Source: Oscillospiraceae bacterium
Lineage (GTDB): Bacteria > Bacillota > Clostridia > Oscillospirales > UBA929
Direction: 5' to 3'
Assembly (NCBI GenBank): GCA_031271325.1
Contig: JAISVY010000086.1
Coordinates: 1 to 12,144 of the forward strand
Length of the DNA: 12,144 nucleotides
The translations under genes were made by a program, and so were the position numbers. The notes under the pieces are model-generated. The model worked only from the letters and a program-made list of their open reading frames with translations, was not told the origin of the DNA and did no database searches. Below are positions 1 through 5,750 of this stretch, piece by piece. Numbering within the stretch: position 1 is the stretch's first letter; every line of letters begins with the position of its first letter.

Positions 1-75
1 GGGCATCCTTCTTCCCCTTTTGCCCTCTTTCACACTCCTCTCAGTACGCGTTCCGCCTTGGATTCTCATGCTTAA

Positions 76-380
76 CGCTACTGCTATCCGCTGTTGCATT
101 TACTTTGGGAATTAACCAAATTAAAGAATGGCATACCGTCACACGACACGTTTGAGCGTGTGTTATCTCTGATCAATCCCAAGGAATTGGAAGCATGCTT
201 TTTCTCATGGACAAACTCTGTAAGCGTGAAAACGAAAGGTGAGATTGTCAGCATAGATGGGAAAGCTGCTTGCGGGAGCAAGGATGCAAAGGCAGAGGCA
301 ATCCATAAGGTGAGCGCGTGGCCAACAAGAATCAGCTGGTATAGGGACAAGTGAAAACCGATGAGAAGTCAAAGGGAAAT
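76..380 (+). pseudogene. ISAs1-family transposase remnant
   Basis: This is a broken internal piece of a DDE transposase of the ISAs1 (H-repeat-associated) family. The readable frame, open from 76 and conventionally startable at TTG 94, gives the family's characteristic NGIPSHDTFERVL segment, then IVSIDGKAACGS (the first catalytic Asp lies in the IDGK motif) and AIHKVSAW. At about 321 one base is missing: the next frame continues the expected ANKNQLV, reaches a TAG at 342-344 where a Leu codon is expected, then resumes as GQVKTDEKSK. Similarity fades near 380. The N-terminal region and the whole C-terminal half with the remaining catalytic residues are absent, so it cannot be active. The fragment is visibly more AT-rich than the genes to its right, consistent with acquired DNA. 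The family call is from recognised motifs only. Confidence 0.85.
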
Positions 381-390
381 TATCCTTCCC

Positions 391-419
391 TTGCAACAAT
401 TTGGCGTGATATATTGTAT
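391..419 (+). promoter_or_regulatory. Weak candidate promoter for the ECF sigma operon
   Basis: TTGCAA at 391-396 and TTGTAT at 414-419 are 17 bp apart, about 27 bp before the sigma factor start. The -10 match is poor. Several overlapping TATA-like strings lie here, so the exact box is uncertain, and an ECF sigma factor often transcribes its own operon from a different promoter type. Confidence 0.25.
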
Positions 420-445
420 ATAGGGTAGAAGGAGGTGGCGGGACG

Positions 446-970
446 GTGAATAACGAACAGATAACGCCGGTCTTAACAAACGTCAATGCCGAACGCCGGA
501 GAGCCGAGTTTGAGAGGGTTGTGCGCGGCAACGCGCAAAAGCTCTATAAGACGGCGCTGGCTGTAACCGGTAACGCGGGGGACGCGGAAGAGGTCGTGCA
601 GGACTGCTGCTTACGGCTTTGGGAAAAGAAACCCGTGTTTGAATCGGAGAGCCACGAGACGGCGTGGCTGATCCGCGTTACCGTCAATCTGGCGAAGAAT
701 CGCCTGTCTTCGGCGTGGCGGCAGCGCACCGTGCCGCTGACCGAGTCGGTTCCGGCGCGCGGCCGCGAGGAACGGGAACTGCTGGACGTGATATCCAAGC
801 TGCCGGGACCTGACCGCGCCGTGATCCATTTGTTTTACTACGAAGGGTACTCCACCGCAGAGATCGCGCAGATTGTCCGGCGGCGGGAATCCACTGTGCG
901 CAGCAGGCTTACGCGGGCAAGAGAAAAACTCAAAGGGCTGTTGAAGGAGGATGAACATGAATCGTTATAA
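446..970 (+). CDS. ECF-type RNA polymerase sigma factor
   Basis: This 174-residue protein has the two-domain layout of extracytoplasmic-function sigma-70 factors. Region 2 spans roughly residues 22-90, with the TGNAGDAEEVVQDCCLRLW segment that contacts core polymerase and the -10 element, and ends in TAWLIRVTVNLAKNRL. Region 4 (about 108-163) includes the helix-turn-helix YYEGYSTAEIAQIV followed by STVRSRLTRAREKL, which would bind the -35 element. Region 3 is absent, as expected for the class. Translation starts at GTG 446, with a strong GGAGG at 431-435 and suitable spacing. The gene overlaps the next gene, a membrane protein, by 14 to 20 bp depending on that gene's start, so the two form a sigma/anti-sigma-like pair. 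What signal activates it cannot be read from the sequence. Confidence 0.93.
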   Translation: MNNEQITPVLTNVNAERRRAEFERVVRGNAQKLYKTALAVTGNAGDAEEVVQDCCLRLWEKKPVFESESHETAWLIRVTVNLAKNRLSSAWRQRTVPLTESVPARGREERELLDVISKLPGPDRAVIHLFYYEGYSTAEIAQIVRRRESTVRSRLTRAREKLKGLLKEDEHESL

Positions 971-1964
971 GCAGCTGTTTGACCGTGTGCCGGAGAACGG
1001 CAAAGCGGAGCGGATGGCGCTCGACGCGCCGAACACCGTAAAACCCGTGCGCCCGATTGCGCAGCTCGCCGGCTCGCTGGTCGCGATCTGCATGGCCGCC
1101 GCGCTGCTCTGGGGCGTAACGACGTTTTTGAACACGCGCACGCCGCCGGCGGACAACGATAATCCTGTGCCGGGCGCGGCGGAGGACGTTACCCCGCAAG
1201 CGTCCCCGGAGGTTAAGGCATATCCTGCCAGAGCCGCGGAACCAGCAGATTATTCAGCCTACGAAAACATTGACGACGAATTCACGCCTCTGCAAACACC
1301 GGACGAAGTGTATGACATGGCGTATCAACGGGTGTATGACATACACAGGGAATATAATTACCCGGAATATCACTCGAAAAAGAAGAGCAGGGAAACGGTA
1401 AACTGGCTGACCGCCGAAAGCGTCAAGCTGATGAACGAACTGGGCGCGGACGAAGCGCCGCCGGAAGCTGTCAAAGCGCGGGCACGGTGTGTTGTCGCCG
1501 AATTCAGCGGTCTTTACGCATACAAGGGCCGATGGAGAACTTCCACGGACGAGAGCACTGAGATGCCTTGGTTCGACGGCACGAACGCCGACGAACCGGC
1601 GGTACGCTACCTGCTGGAGGATACGCCGGAAGCGAACCGGGAGATGATTCAAAATTGGGCATCCATGTTGGCGGCGCAATGGGAAATATACACACAAGAG
1701 GGACAGGGAGAGTTCTATTTAAACGAAGTCTATTCTCTCGGGGGAGACGGGTTCGACAGAGAATGGATTTACATCCCGCTTCCCGCTACCGACCGCCCAT
1801 ACGGCTACAGCTACGAACTGACAGACAATAGACCTACCGTATACATCTTCGAAATGGATGTGCTGGAGGAGCAGGAATATAACTATATGCTCTTCTCGGT
1901 CCCCGCCGGAAACGGTCACGGCGTGTTTACGACTTTCGGAGGCAGCGTCGGAACATCGGACTGA
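957..1964 (+). CDS. Single-pass membrane protein, candidate anti-sigma factor
   Basis: I do not recognise a named family for the full protein (335 residues from this start). A short cytoplasmic N-terminus beginning MNRYKQLFDRV is followed by one hydrophobic segment at about residues 36-58 (IAQLAGSLVAICMAAALLWG region), a Pro/Ala-rich linker, and an extracytoplasmic domain of about 250 residues rich in acidic and aromatic residues. ATG codons occur at 951 and 957. The AGGAGG Shine-Dalgarno at 945-950 directly abuts the first and is 6 bp before the second, so 957 is the better start. Overlap with the ECF sigma gene implies translational coupling. By context it should hold the sigma factor at the membrane or sense its signal, but no zinc-binding HxxxCxxC anti-sigma motif is visible, so that role is inferred. 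Confidence 0.75.
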   Translation: MNRYKQLFDRVPENGKAERMALDAPNTVKPVRPIAQLAGSLVAICMAAALLWGVTTFLNTRTPPADNDNPVPGAAEDVTPQASPEVKAYPARAAEPADYSAYENIDDEFTPLQTPDEVYDMAYQRVYDIHREYNYPEYHSKKKSRETVNWLTAESVKLMNELGADEAPPEAVKARARCVVAEFSGLYAYKGRWRTSTDESTEMPWFDGTNADEPAVRYLLEDTPEANREMIQNWASMLAAQWEIYTQEGQGEFYLNEVYSLGGDGFDREWIYIPLPATDRPYGYSYELTDNRPTVYIFEMDVLEEQEYNYMLFSVPAGNGHGVFTTFGGSVGTSD

Positions 1965-2014
1965 AGTAAGCGTGACCGCGGGTCAGTGCCTTAACTCATT
2001 CCTGTGCAACCGAA

Positions 2015-2050
2015 CCGCCCCGCCGGGAAATCCCGGCGAGGCGGCGTTTT
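2015..2050 (+). terminator. Intrinsic terminator of the sigma operon
   Basis: A GC-rich hairpin pairs CCGCC (2015-2019) with GGCGG (2040-2044) and CGCCGGG (2021-2027) with CCCGGCG (2032-2038). There is one internal mismatch and an AAAT loop. CG and then TTTT (2047-2050) follow. It lies 50 bp after the stop of the membrane protein gene. It has a T-run only on the plus-strand side, so it should not end the convergent phosphofructokinase transcript efficiently. Confidence 0.8.
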
Positions 2051-2119
2051 GCTGCGGCTGACACGGGTGCCGCCGTCGCCGTGAAAACGGCGCGAAAGCG
2101 GGACGCGTTTGGAAAGACC

Positions 2120-3358
2120 TTACACCGCCAAAACCTTTCGCAGTTTCGCGAAACGGGGAAGACCGTTTTCTTTTTCTTGCTCCGTCTCTCCGGCGATCAG
2201 CGGGAGGGCGTAGTCGATGTAACCTTGGAGGACGCCGTTGCCGGCATCGTTGATCCATTCGCGCGGAACTTTCTTCTCGGTATTGGCGACGTCTTCCAGC
2301 GGCAGCAGTTCGGTTTCACAGCGGTAGCCGCCGTCGCGGGTGCACCTGAAGCCGACCATCTTATCGGTTACGCCGCTGACCGCGTGCTCGACGGCGGCGC
2401 GGCCGGAGGCGTAGGATTCCTCAATATCGGTCTTCGACGCGATGTGCGAGGCGCAGCGCTGGAGCAGGGAGAACTCGATGCCGCGCACCTTCGCGCCGGT
2501 TTTTTCCTTGACAACCGAAGCCAGTGTCGCGGCCAGACCGCCCAGCTGGGCGTGACCGAAGCTGTCTTTCTGCTGTGTGCCGGAACCGCCGTATTCGGCG
2601 ATCAGTTTGCCGTCTTTGTCGTGGATACCCTCGCTGACGGCGACGATCACCTTCCCCTTTTGCGCGTATCTCGCCTGCACGTCCGATAAGAATGTGTCCA
2701 TATTAAAATCGGTTTCGGGCAGGTAGATGAAGTCCGGGGCATAGTCTCCGGCCAGCGCGGCGGCGGCGGTCAGCCACCCGGCGTGACGGCCCATGATCTC
2801 CAGAATTGTGATCATGCCGGTGTCATAGACGCGTGCGTCGAGGTAAATCTCCATGCAGGAGGTCGCGATGTATTTCGCGGCGCTGCCGTAACCGGGGCAG
2901 TGGTCGGTGCCGAAGAGATCGTTGTCAATCGTCTTCGGGATACCCATGACGCGGCACTCATAGCCGTTGCGCTGCATGAACTTGCTGATTTTGTTGCAGG
3001 TATCCATGCTGTCGTTGCCGCCGTTGTAAAAGAAGTAACGCACGTCGTATTTCTTAAAAATTTCCAGAATACGCTTGTAATCGGTGTCGTCCGCGCCGGG
3101 GTCTTTGAGCTTATACCGGCACGAACCCAACGCTGAGGACGGGGTGTGGCGCAGACGTTTCAGCTCCGCGCGGTCTTCTTCCTCCATAATGTACAGACGG
3201 TCGTCCAGCACGCCTTTGATGCCGTTTGCCGCGCCGTAGACGCGGGTGATCGCGCCGCTGTCCAGCGCGGCTTCGATCGCGCCAAGCGCCGAGGCGTTGA
3301 TGACCGACGTAGGTCCTCCCGACTGACCGATGATACAGGCTCCTTTTAGTTGGCTCAT
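2120..3358 (-). CDS. pfp: Pyrophosphate-dependent 6-phosphofructokinase
   Basis: This cytoplasmic glycolytic enzyme phosphorylates fructose 6-phosphate to the 1,6-bisphosphate, reversibly when PPi is the donor. The 412-residue protein has the PFK fold motifs: GQSGGPTSVINA near the N-terminus, GGNDSMDT at about 113-120, PKTIDND at about 141-147 (catalytic Asp in TIDND) and MGRHAGWLT at about 189-197. Two residues that set donor choice are of the PPi type: Asp in the second position after GG (ATP enzymes have GGDGS) and Lys before TIDND (ATP enzymes have PGTIDND). The MGRHAGW version is also typical of PPi enzymes. The start is ATG with GGGAGG at 3368-3373. The gene stands alone, divergent from the infC operon. 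Confidence 0.93.
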   Translation of the reverse strand: MSQLKGACIIGQSGGPTSVINASALGAIEAALDSGAITRVYGAANGIKGVLDDRLYIMEEEDRAELKRLRHTPSSALGSCRYKLKDPGADDTDYKRILEIFKKYDVRYFFYNGGNDSMDTCNKISKFMQRNGYECRVMGIPKTIDNDLFGTDHCPGYGSAAKYIATSCMEIYLDARVYDTGMITILEIMGRHAGWLTAAAALAGDYAPDFIYLPETDFNMDTFLSDVQARYAQKGKVIVAVSEGIHDKDGKLIAEYGGSGTQQKDSFGHAQLGGLAATLASVVKEKTGAKVRGIEFSLLQRCASHIASKTDIEESYASGRAAVEHAVSGVTDKMVGFRCTRDGGYRCETELLPLEDVANTEKKVPREWINDAGNGVLQGYIDYALPLIAGETEQEKENGLPRFAKLRKVLAV

Positions 3359-3390
3359 GTGTATGTTCCTCCCTGATTTTTCATACCGAC

Positions 3391-3419
3391 AGTGTAGCAG
3401 ATTTTCAGCAGAAGCGCAA
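3391..3419 (-). promoter_or_regulatory. Candidate pfp promoter
   Basis: On the minus strand TTGCGC (3414-3419) and TACACT (3391-3396) are separated by 17 bp, about 33 bp before the pfp start codon. The -35 match is partial. It lies back to back with the infC promoter at 3452. Confidence 0.45.
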
Positions 3420-3451
3420 GCCCCGCAGCGGGAGCGGTGTTAAAAAAACTC

Positions 3452-3480
3452 TTGACAACGGTAAAAAACCGTGGTAGACT
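3452..3480 (+). promoter_or_regulatory. Strong sigma-A promoter of the infC operon
   Basis: A consensus TTGACA (3452-3457) is followed after exactly 17 bp by TAGACT (3475-3480). Transcription should begin near 3487, giving a leader of about 140 nt before infC. The position divergent from pfp and the leader structures downstream support it. Confidence 0.82.
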
Positions 3481-3486
3481 GCACTC

Positions 3487-3627
3487 AGTCCATACAATAA
3501 AGCAGGGAACCCCCCTCACCTTGCCCCGCACGGGCGTAAGGTCAACATGGAACACGCCGGCGGTTTGCGCCGCGTTTGTTGACGGGGGGAAACCGCCCGT
3601 TTTTTCATGTTTTGGAGGTGAATCCAT
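3487..3627 (+). ncRNA. infC leader, L20-leader-like attenuator RNA
   Basis: The untranslated leader contains three nested or successive structures. The first is a small hairpin at 3518-3542 (ACCTT with AAGGT outside, GCCC with GGGC inside). The second is a long imperfect hairpin at 3541-3583 whose base is GTCAACA pairing with TGTTGAC and whose tip is GGCG/CGCC. The third is a terminator hairpin at 3582-3600. In Firmicutes, infC-rpmI-rplT leaders are known to be controlled by ribosomal protein L20 through transcription attenuation. This layout fits that, but no base-level match to the published L20 motif could be made by eye. The long hairpin and terminator share only two bases, so the switch, if real, may involve other pairings. 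Confidence 0.65.
3582..3605 (+). terminator. Intrinsic terminator in the infC leader
   Basis: ACGGGGGG at 3582-3589 pairs with CCGCCCGT at 3593-3600 (one internal G-G mismatch, AAA loop) and runs directly into a tract of six T (3600-3605). It sits before the infC ribosome binding site, so it can only act as a regulated, premature terminator. Confidence 0.8.
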
Positions 3628-4143
3628 ATCAGCAACCGGGACCATCAAATCAACGAGGAGATCCGTGACCGTGAGGTGCGCCTGATCGGAGAAGACGGCG
3701 CGGCGCTGGGCATTATGCCCTCGCGCGACGCCTTCAAAATCGCCGTTGAGCGCGATTTGGATCTCGTCAAGATTGCCCCCGCCGCGACCCCTCCCGTCTG
3801 CCGCCTGATGGATTACGGCAAGTTCCGTTATGAGCAGGCGCAAAAGGAAAAGGAAGCCCGCCGCAACCAGCATATCGTCGAGATCAAGGAGATACGCCTC
3901 TCCTCCACCATCGACGTACACGACTTCACGTTCAAACTCAACAACGCGATCCGTTTCCTCAAAGACGGCGACAAAGTCAAGGTATCGGTACGGTTCCACG
4001 GGCGCGAACTTGTACACGCCGATCTGGGCGAAAAGCAGCTGTTGAAATTCGCCGACGGCTGCGCGGAAGTCGCGTCTATCGAAAAGCCACCCAAACTGGA
4101 AGGGCGGCGTATGTTTTTATTCCTGGCTCCCAAATCAAAGTAG
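3628..4143 (+). CDS. infC: Translation initiation factor IF-3, AUC start
   Basis: IF-3 binds the 30S subunit, prevents premature 50S joining and proofreads the start codon and initiator tRNA. A conventional GTG at 3676 would lose the conserved N-terminal stretch. The frame is open upstream to a stop at 3619 and encodes ISNRDHQINEEIRDREVRLI, the expected IF-3 beginning. The only sensible initiation site is ATC at 3628, 9 bp after GGAGG (3614-3618), giving 171 residues, a normal length. Rare AUU/AUC/AUA starts are known for infC and let IF-3 repress its own synthesis. The N-domain is followed by a Lys/Glu-rich linker helix (YEQAQKEKEARRNQ) and the C-domain (IKEIRLSSTIDVHD to RRMFLFLAPK). It is the first gene of the infC-rpmI-rplT operon. 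Confidence 0.96.
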   Translation: MSNRDHQINEEIRDREVRLIGEDGAALGIMPSRDAFKIAVERDLDLVKIAPAATPPVCRLMDYGKFRYEQAQKEKEARRNQHIVEIKEIRLSSTIDVHDFTFKLNNAIRFLKDGDKVKVSVRFHGRELVHADLGEKQLLKFADGCAEVASIEKPPKLEGRRMFLFLAPKSK

Positions 4144-4286
4144 AGCCGCTCCGCCGCCGGGCAGCAAAAAGACACGGCTGTTTTCGCCAAAACAGAGACT
4201 GCGCGGAGCGCGCGCTGTCTTTGCCTGAACGGTTGTGATAAAATTTGAGCGCCCGCGGAGCGCGACAGAAAGGAAGAACCCGACTC
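4144..4286 (+). repeat. infC-rpmI spacer with degenerate repeat pieces
   Basis: This 143-bp spacer contains CTCCGCCGCCGGGCAG just after the infC stop, close to the head of repeat family A. It also contains two related strings, GCGCGGAGCGCGCG near 4201 and CGCGGAGCGCGACA near 4254, which resemble the tail of family A (GCGCGGAGCGTGACA near 4583). I see no open frame and no clear terminator, so the operon is presumably read through. Confidence 0.45.
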
Positions 4287-4484
4287 ATGCCTAAGATTAA
4301 AACGCATTCTGGCGCGAAGAAACGTTTCAACCTGACCAAATCCGGTAAGGTCAAGCGTAAACAGGCCGGTCTTCGCCATCAGCACCACGTCAAGACCACA
4401 AAAGTCAAACGCAAACTGCGTTCGGGCGCGTACGCCGACAAGACGAACGAGAAAAACATCAAAGAGATGATCCCGTACAAGTAA
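4287..4484 (+). CDS. rpmI: 50S ribosomal protein L35
   Basis: This is a small, very basic ribosomal protein of 65 residues, beginning MPKIKTHSGAKKRFNLTKSG and followed by the Lys/Arg/His-rich HQHHVKTTKVKRKLR stretch typical of L35. The ATG at 4287 is chosen because upstream in-frame codons are not conserved in the family and AGGAAG lies at 4271-4276. It sits between infC and rplT, the standard order. The gap to rplT is unusually long (236 bp) because of inserted repeats. Confidence 0.97.
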   Translation: MPKIKTHSGAKKRFNLTKSGKVKRKQAGLRHQHHVKTTKVKRKLRSGAYADKTNEKNIKEMIPYK

Positions 4485-4668
4485 CGAGCTGCTCCGCCGC
4501 CGAGCAGGGAGGCATGGAACCCGCAGGTATAGCGAGCCTGCGAGCGTAACCGCAGGGTGAAGGCCGACTGCCCGCGAGGCGCGCGCGGAGCGTGACAAAC
4601 CAACGAGCTGCTCCGCCGCCGAGCAGGGAGGCATGGAACCCGCAGGTATAGCGAGCCTGCGAGCGTAA
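4483..4668 (+). repeat. Dispersed repeat family A, tandem pair between rpmI and rplT
   Basis: An exact 67-bp sequence occurs at 4483-4549 and again at 4602-4668 (period 119). The first copy continues through a tail to about 4597 (CCGCAGGGTGAAGGC to GAGCGTGACA); the second copy is cut short. Each head carries a small hairpin, CTGCTC...GAGCAG. The first copy begins at the TAA of rpmI. A third copy, inverted and diverged, lies at 11348-11445. No open frame of note is present on either strand. Confidence 0.9.
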
Positions 4669-4720
4669 GCTTACTGCCAGTTAGGCGGCGCGACAACGAC
4701 ACAGATGGAGGAAGAGTATC

Positions 4721-5071
4721 ATGGCCAGAATCAAAGGCGCGGTAACCACGCGCAAACGGCATAAGAAAATATTAAAGCTCGCGAAGGGCTACTGGGGCGG
4801 CAAATCGAAACTGTTCCGCACCGCGAACGAAGCGGTGATGAAGAGCCTGCGGTACGCATACGTCGGACGCCGCCAGCGCAAACGGGATTTCCGCCGCCTA
4901 TGGATCACCCGTATCTCGGCGGGCGCGAAAGCCAACGGGCTGAACTATTCCCGCTTTATGTACGCCTTGAAGACGCAAGGCGTCACCCTCAACCGCAAAA
5001 TGCTGGCCGAAATGGCCGTATACGATAAAGCCGCCTTCGCCGCGCTGGCGGAGAAAGCAAAATCGGTGTGA
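4721..5071 (+). CDS. rplT: 50S ribosomal protein L20
   Basis: This protein of 116 residues is needed for early 50S assembly, binds 23S rRNA, and in Firmicutes represses its own operon through the infC leader. The sequence is classic L20: MARIKGAVTTRKRHKKILKLAKGYW region, the KLFRTANEAVMKSL and YVGRRQRKRDFRRLWITRI motifs, then the globular part with NGLNYSRFMYALK and LNRKMLAEMA. It starts at ATG 4721 with GGAGG at 4707-4711. It is the last gene of the operon. No clear T-run terminator follows, only GC-rich repeat sequence and a hairpin before folT. Confidence 0.97.
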   Translation: MARIKGAVTTRKRHKKILKLAKGYWGGKSKLFRTANEAVMKSLRYAYVGRRQRKRDFRRLWITRISAGAKANGLNYSRFMYALKTQGVTLNRKMLAEMAVYDKAAFAALAEKAKSV

Positions 5072-5108
5072 CACTGTTGACAACGGGCAATCGGGACGCG
5101 GCCTTGCA

Positions 5109-5131
5109 AGGCGCGGCGATCCCGGCGCGCC
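5109..5131 (+). repeat. Diverged copy of the 25-bp GC-rich repeat
   Basis: AGGCGCGGCGATCCCGGCGC and the following GCC match the repeat at 11594-11618 and 11733-11757 at all but a few positions. It lies in the rplT-folT spacer, next to a CCTTGCAAGG palindrome. Confidence 0.6.
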
Positions 5132-5156
5132 CCGCAACCCACATGCACGTGTCCGT

Positions 5157-5183
5157 ATAGGGGCGAACGCAGTTCGCCCCTAT
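5157..5183 (+). repeat. Perfect 12-bp hairpin in the rplT-folT spacer
   Basis: ATAGGGGCGAAC (5157-5168) and GTTCGCCCCTAT (5172-5183) are perfect inverted repeats around a GCA loop. No T-run follows directly; ATTTTT comes about 12 bp later at 5195-5200. It may stop transcription from the ribosomal operon or be another dispersed palindromic unit. It ends 30 bp before folT. Confidence 0.7.
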
Positions 5184-5213
5184 GGCATATGCCGGATTTT
5201 TGAGGTATCACAA

Positions 5214-5750
5214 ATGAAAAAAAACAACGAGCTGCGCAACCTAATCATCGCCGCGCTGATTGTCGCGCTGGAGGTTGTGACGGTGCGCCTGCTGCCGCTG
5301 TCAACCTACCTGCCGCCGGGAACGTTCTATGTGCGTTTCAGCCTGCAAACGGTATGGTACGCGCTGGCGGGCTGGATCCTCGGTCCGGGATGGGCGATGG
5401 GCGCGGCGATGACCGCCGATCTGCTCGGCGCGACATTGAACCCGACCGGCAACGGGGTTATTTTCCTCGGATACACGGTCACGGCGGCTCTCAGCGGTTT
5501 GTGCTTCGGGTTTTTCCTGCATCGCTGCAAACCGTCCCTTTTACGCGTCGTTTTAGCTGTGGCGGCGCAATCTCTGTTGATCGCGCTGCCGTTGTCCGCC
5601 TATTGGGGTTCGGTGGTTGGAACCGCGCCCGTTGCGTTTTGGCTTTCCTTCTGGCCGGCGCTCCCGTGGCGCGCCGCGGTAGTGCTTCCCTACACGCTGG
5701 TGATCTACGGCTTGCAGCGGGCACTGCAAAAGACGGTCAATACTTTGTGA
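5214..5750 (+). CDS. folT: FolT-like S component of an ECF transporter (folate)
   Basis: This 178-residue integral membrane protein has about five to six hydrophobic helices. It resembles the substrate-binding S subunits of energy-coupling-factor transporters, which pair with a shared EcfT and the EcfA ATPases encoded elsewhere. The pattern of an N-terminal helix with VRLLPL, then FYVRFSLQTVWYALAGWILGP, then GAAMTADLLGATLNPTG, then GYTVTAALSGLCFGFFL is that of the FolT folate subgroup. The start is ATG with GAGG at 5201-5204. The stop TGA overlaps the mnmG GTG start (GTGA, 5747-5750), so the two are translationally coupled. Folate uptake next to MnmG is plausible because MnmG uses methylene-tetrahydrofolate. 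Substrate assignment is by family resemblance only. Confidence 0.82.
   Translation: MKKNNELRNLIIAALIVALEVVTVRLLPLSTYLPPGTFYVRFSLQTVWYALAGWILGPGWAMGAAMTADLLGATLNPTGNGVIFLGYTVTAALSGLCFGFFLHRCKPSLLRVVLAVAAQSLLIALPLSAYWGSVVGTAPVAFWLSFWPALPWRAAVVLPYTLVIYGLQRALQKTVNTL

Noticed and set aside
2081..2689. Long plus-strand open frame inside the phosphofructokinase gene
   Set aside because: It is the antisense shadow of pfp, which shows all family motifs on the minus strand; the plus-strand product has no recognisable features.
3437..3685. Plus-strand frame covering the infC leader
   Set aside because: It begins upstream of the predicted transcription start, runs through the terminator hairpin, and overlaps the infC N-terminus out of frame.
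3355..4017. 220-residue minus-strand open frame across the infC region
   Set aside because: It is antisense to infC and its leader, covers the infC promoter and terminator, and resembles no family.
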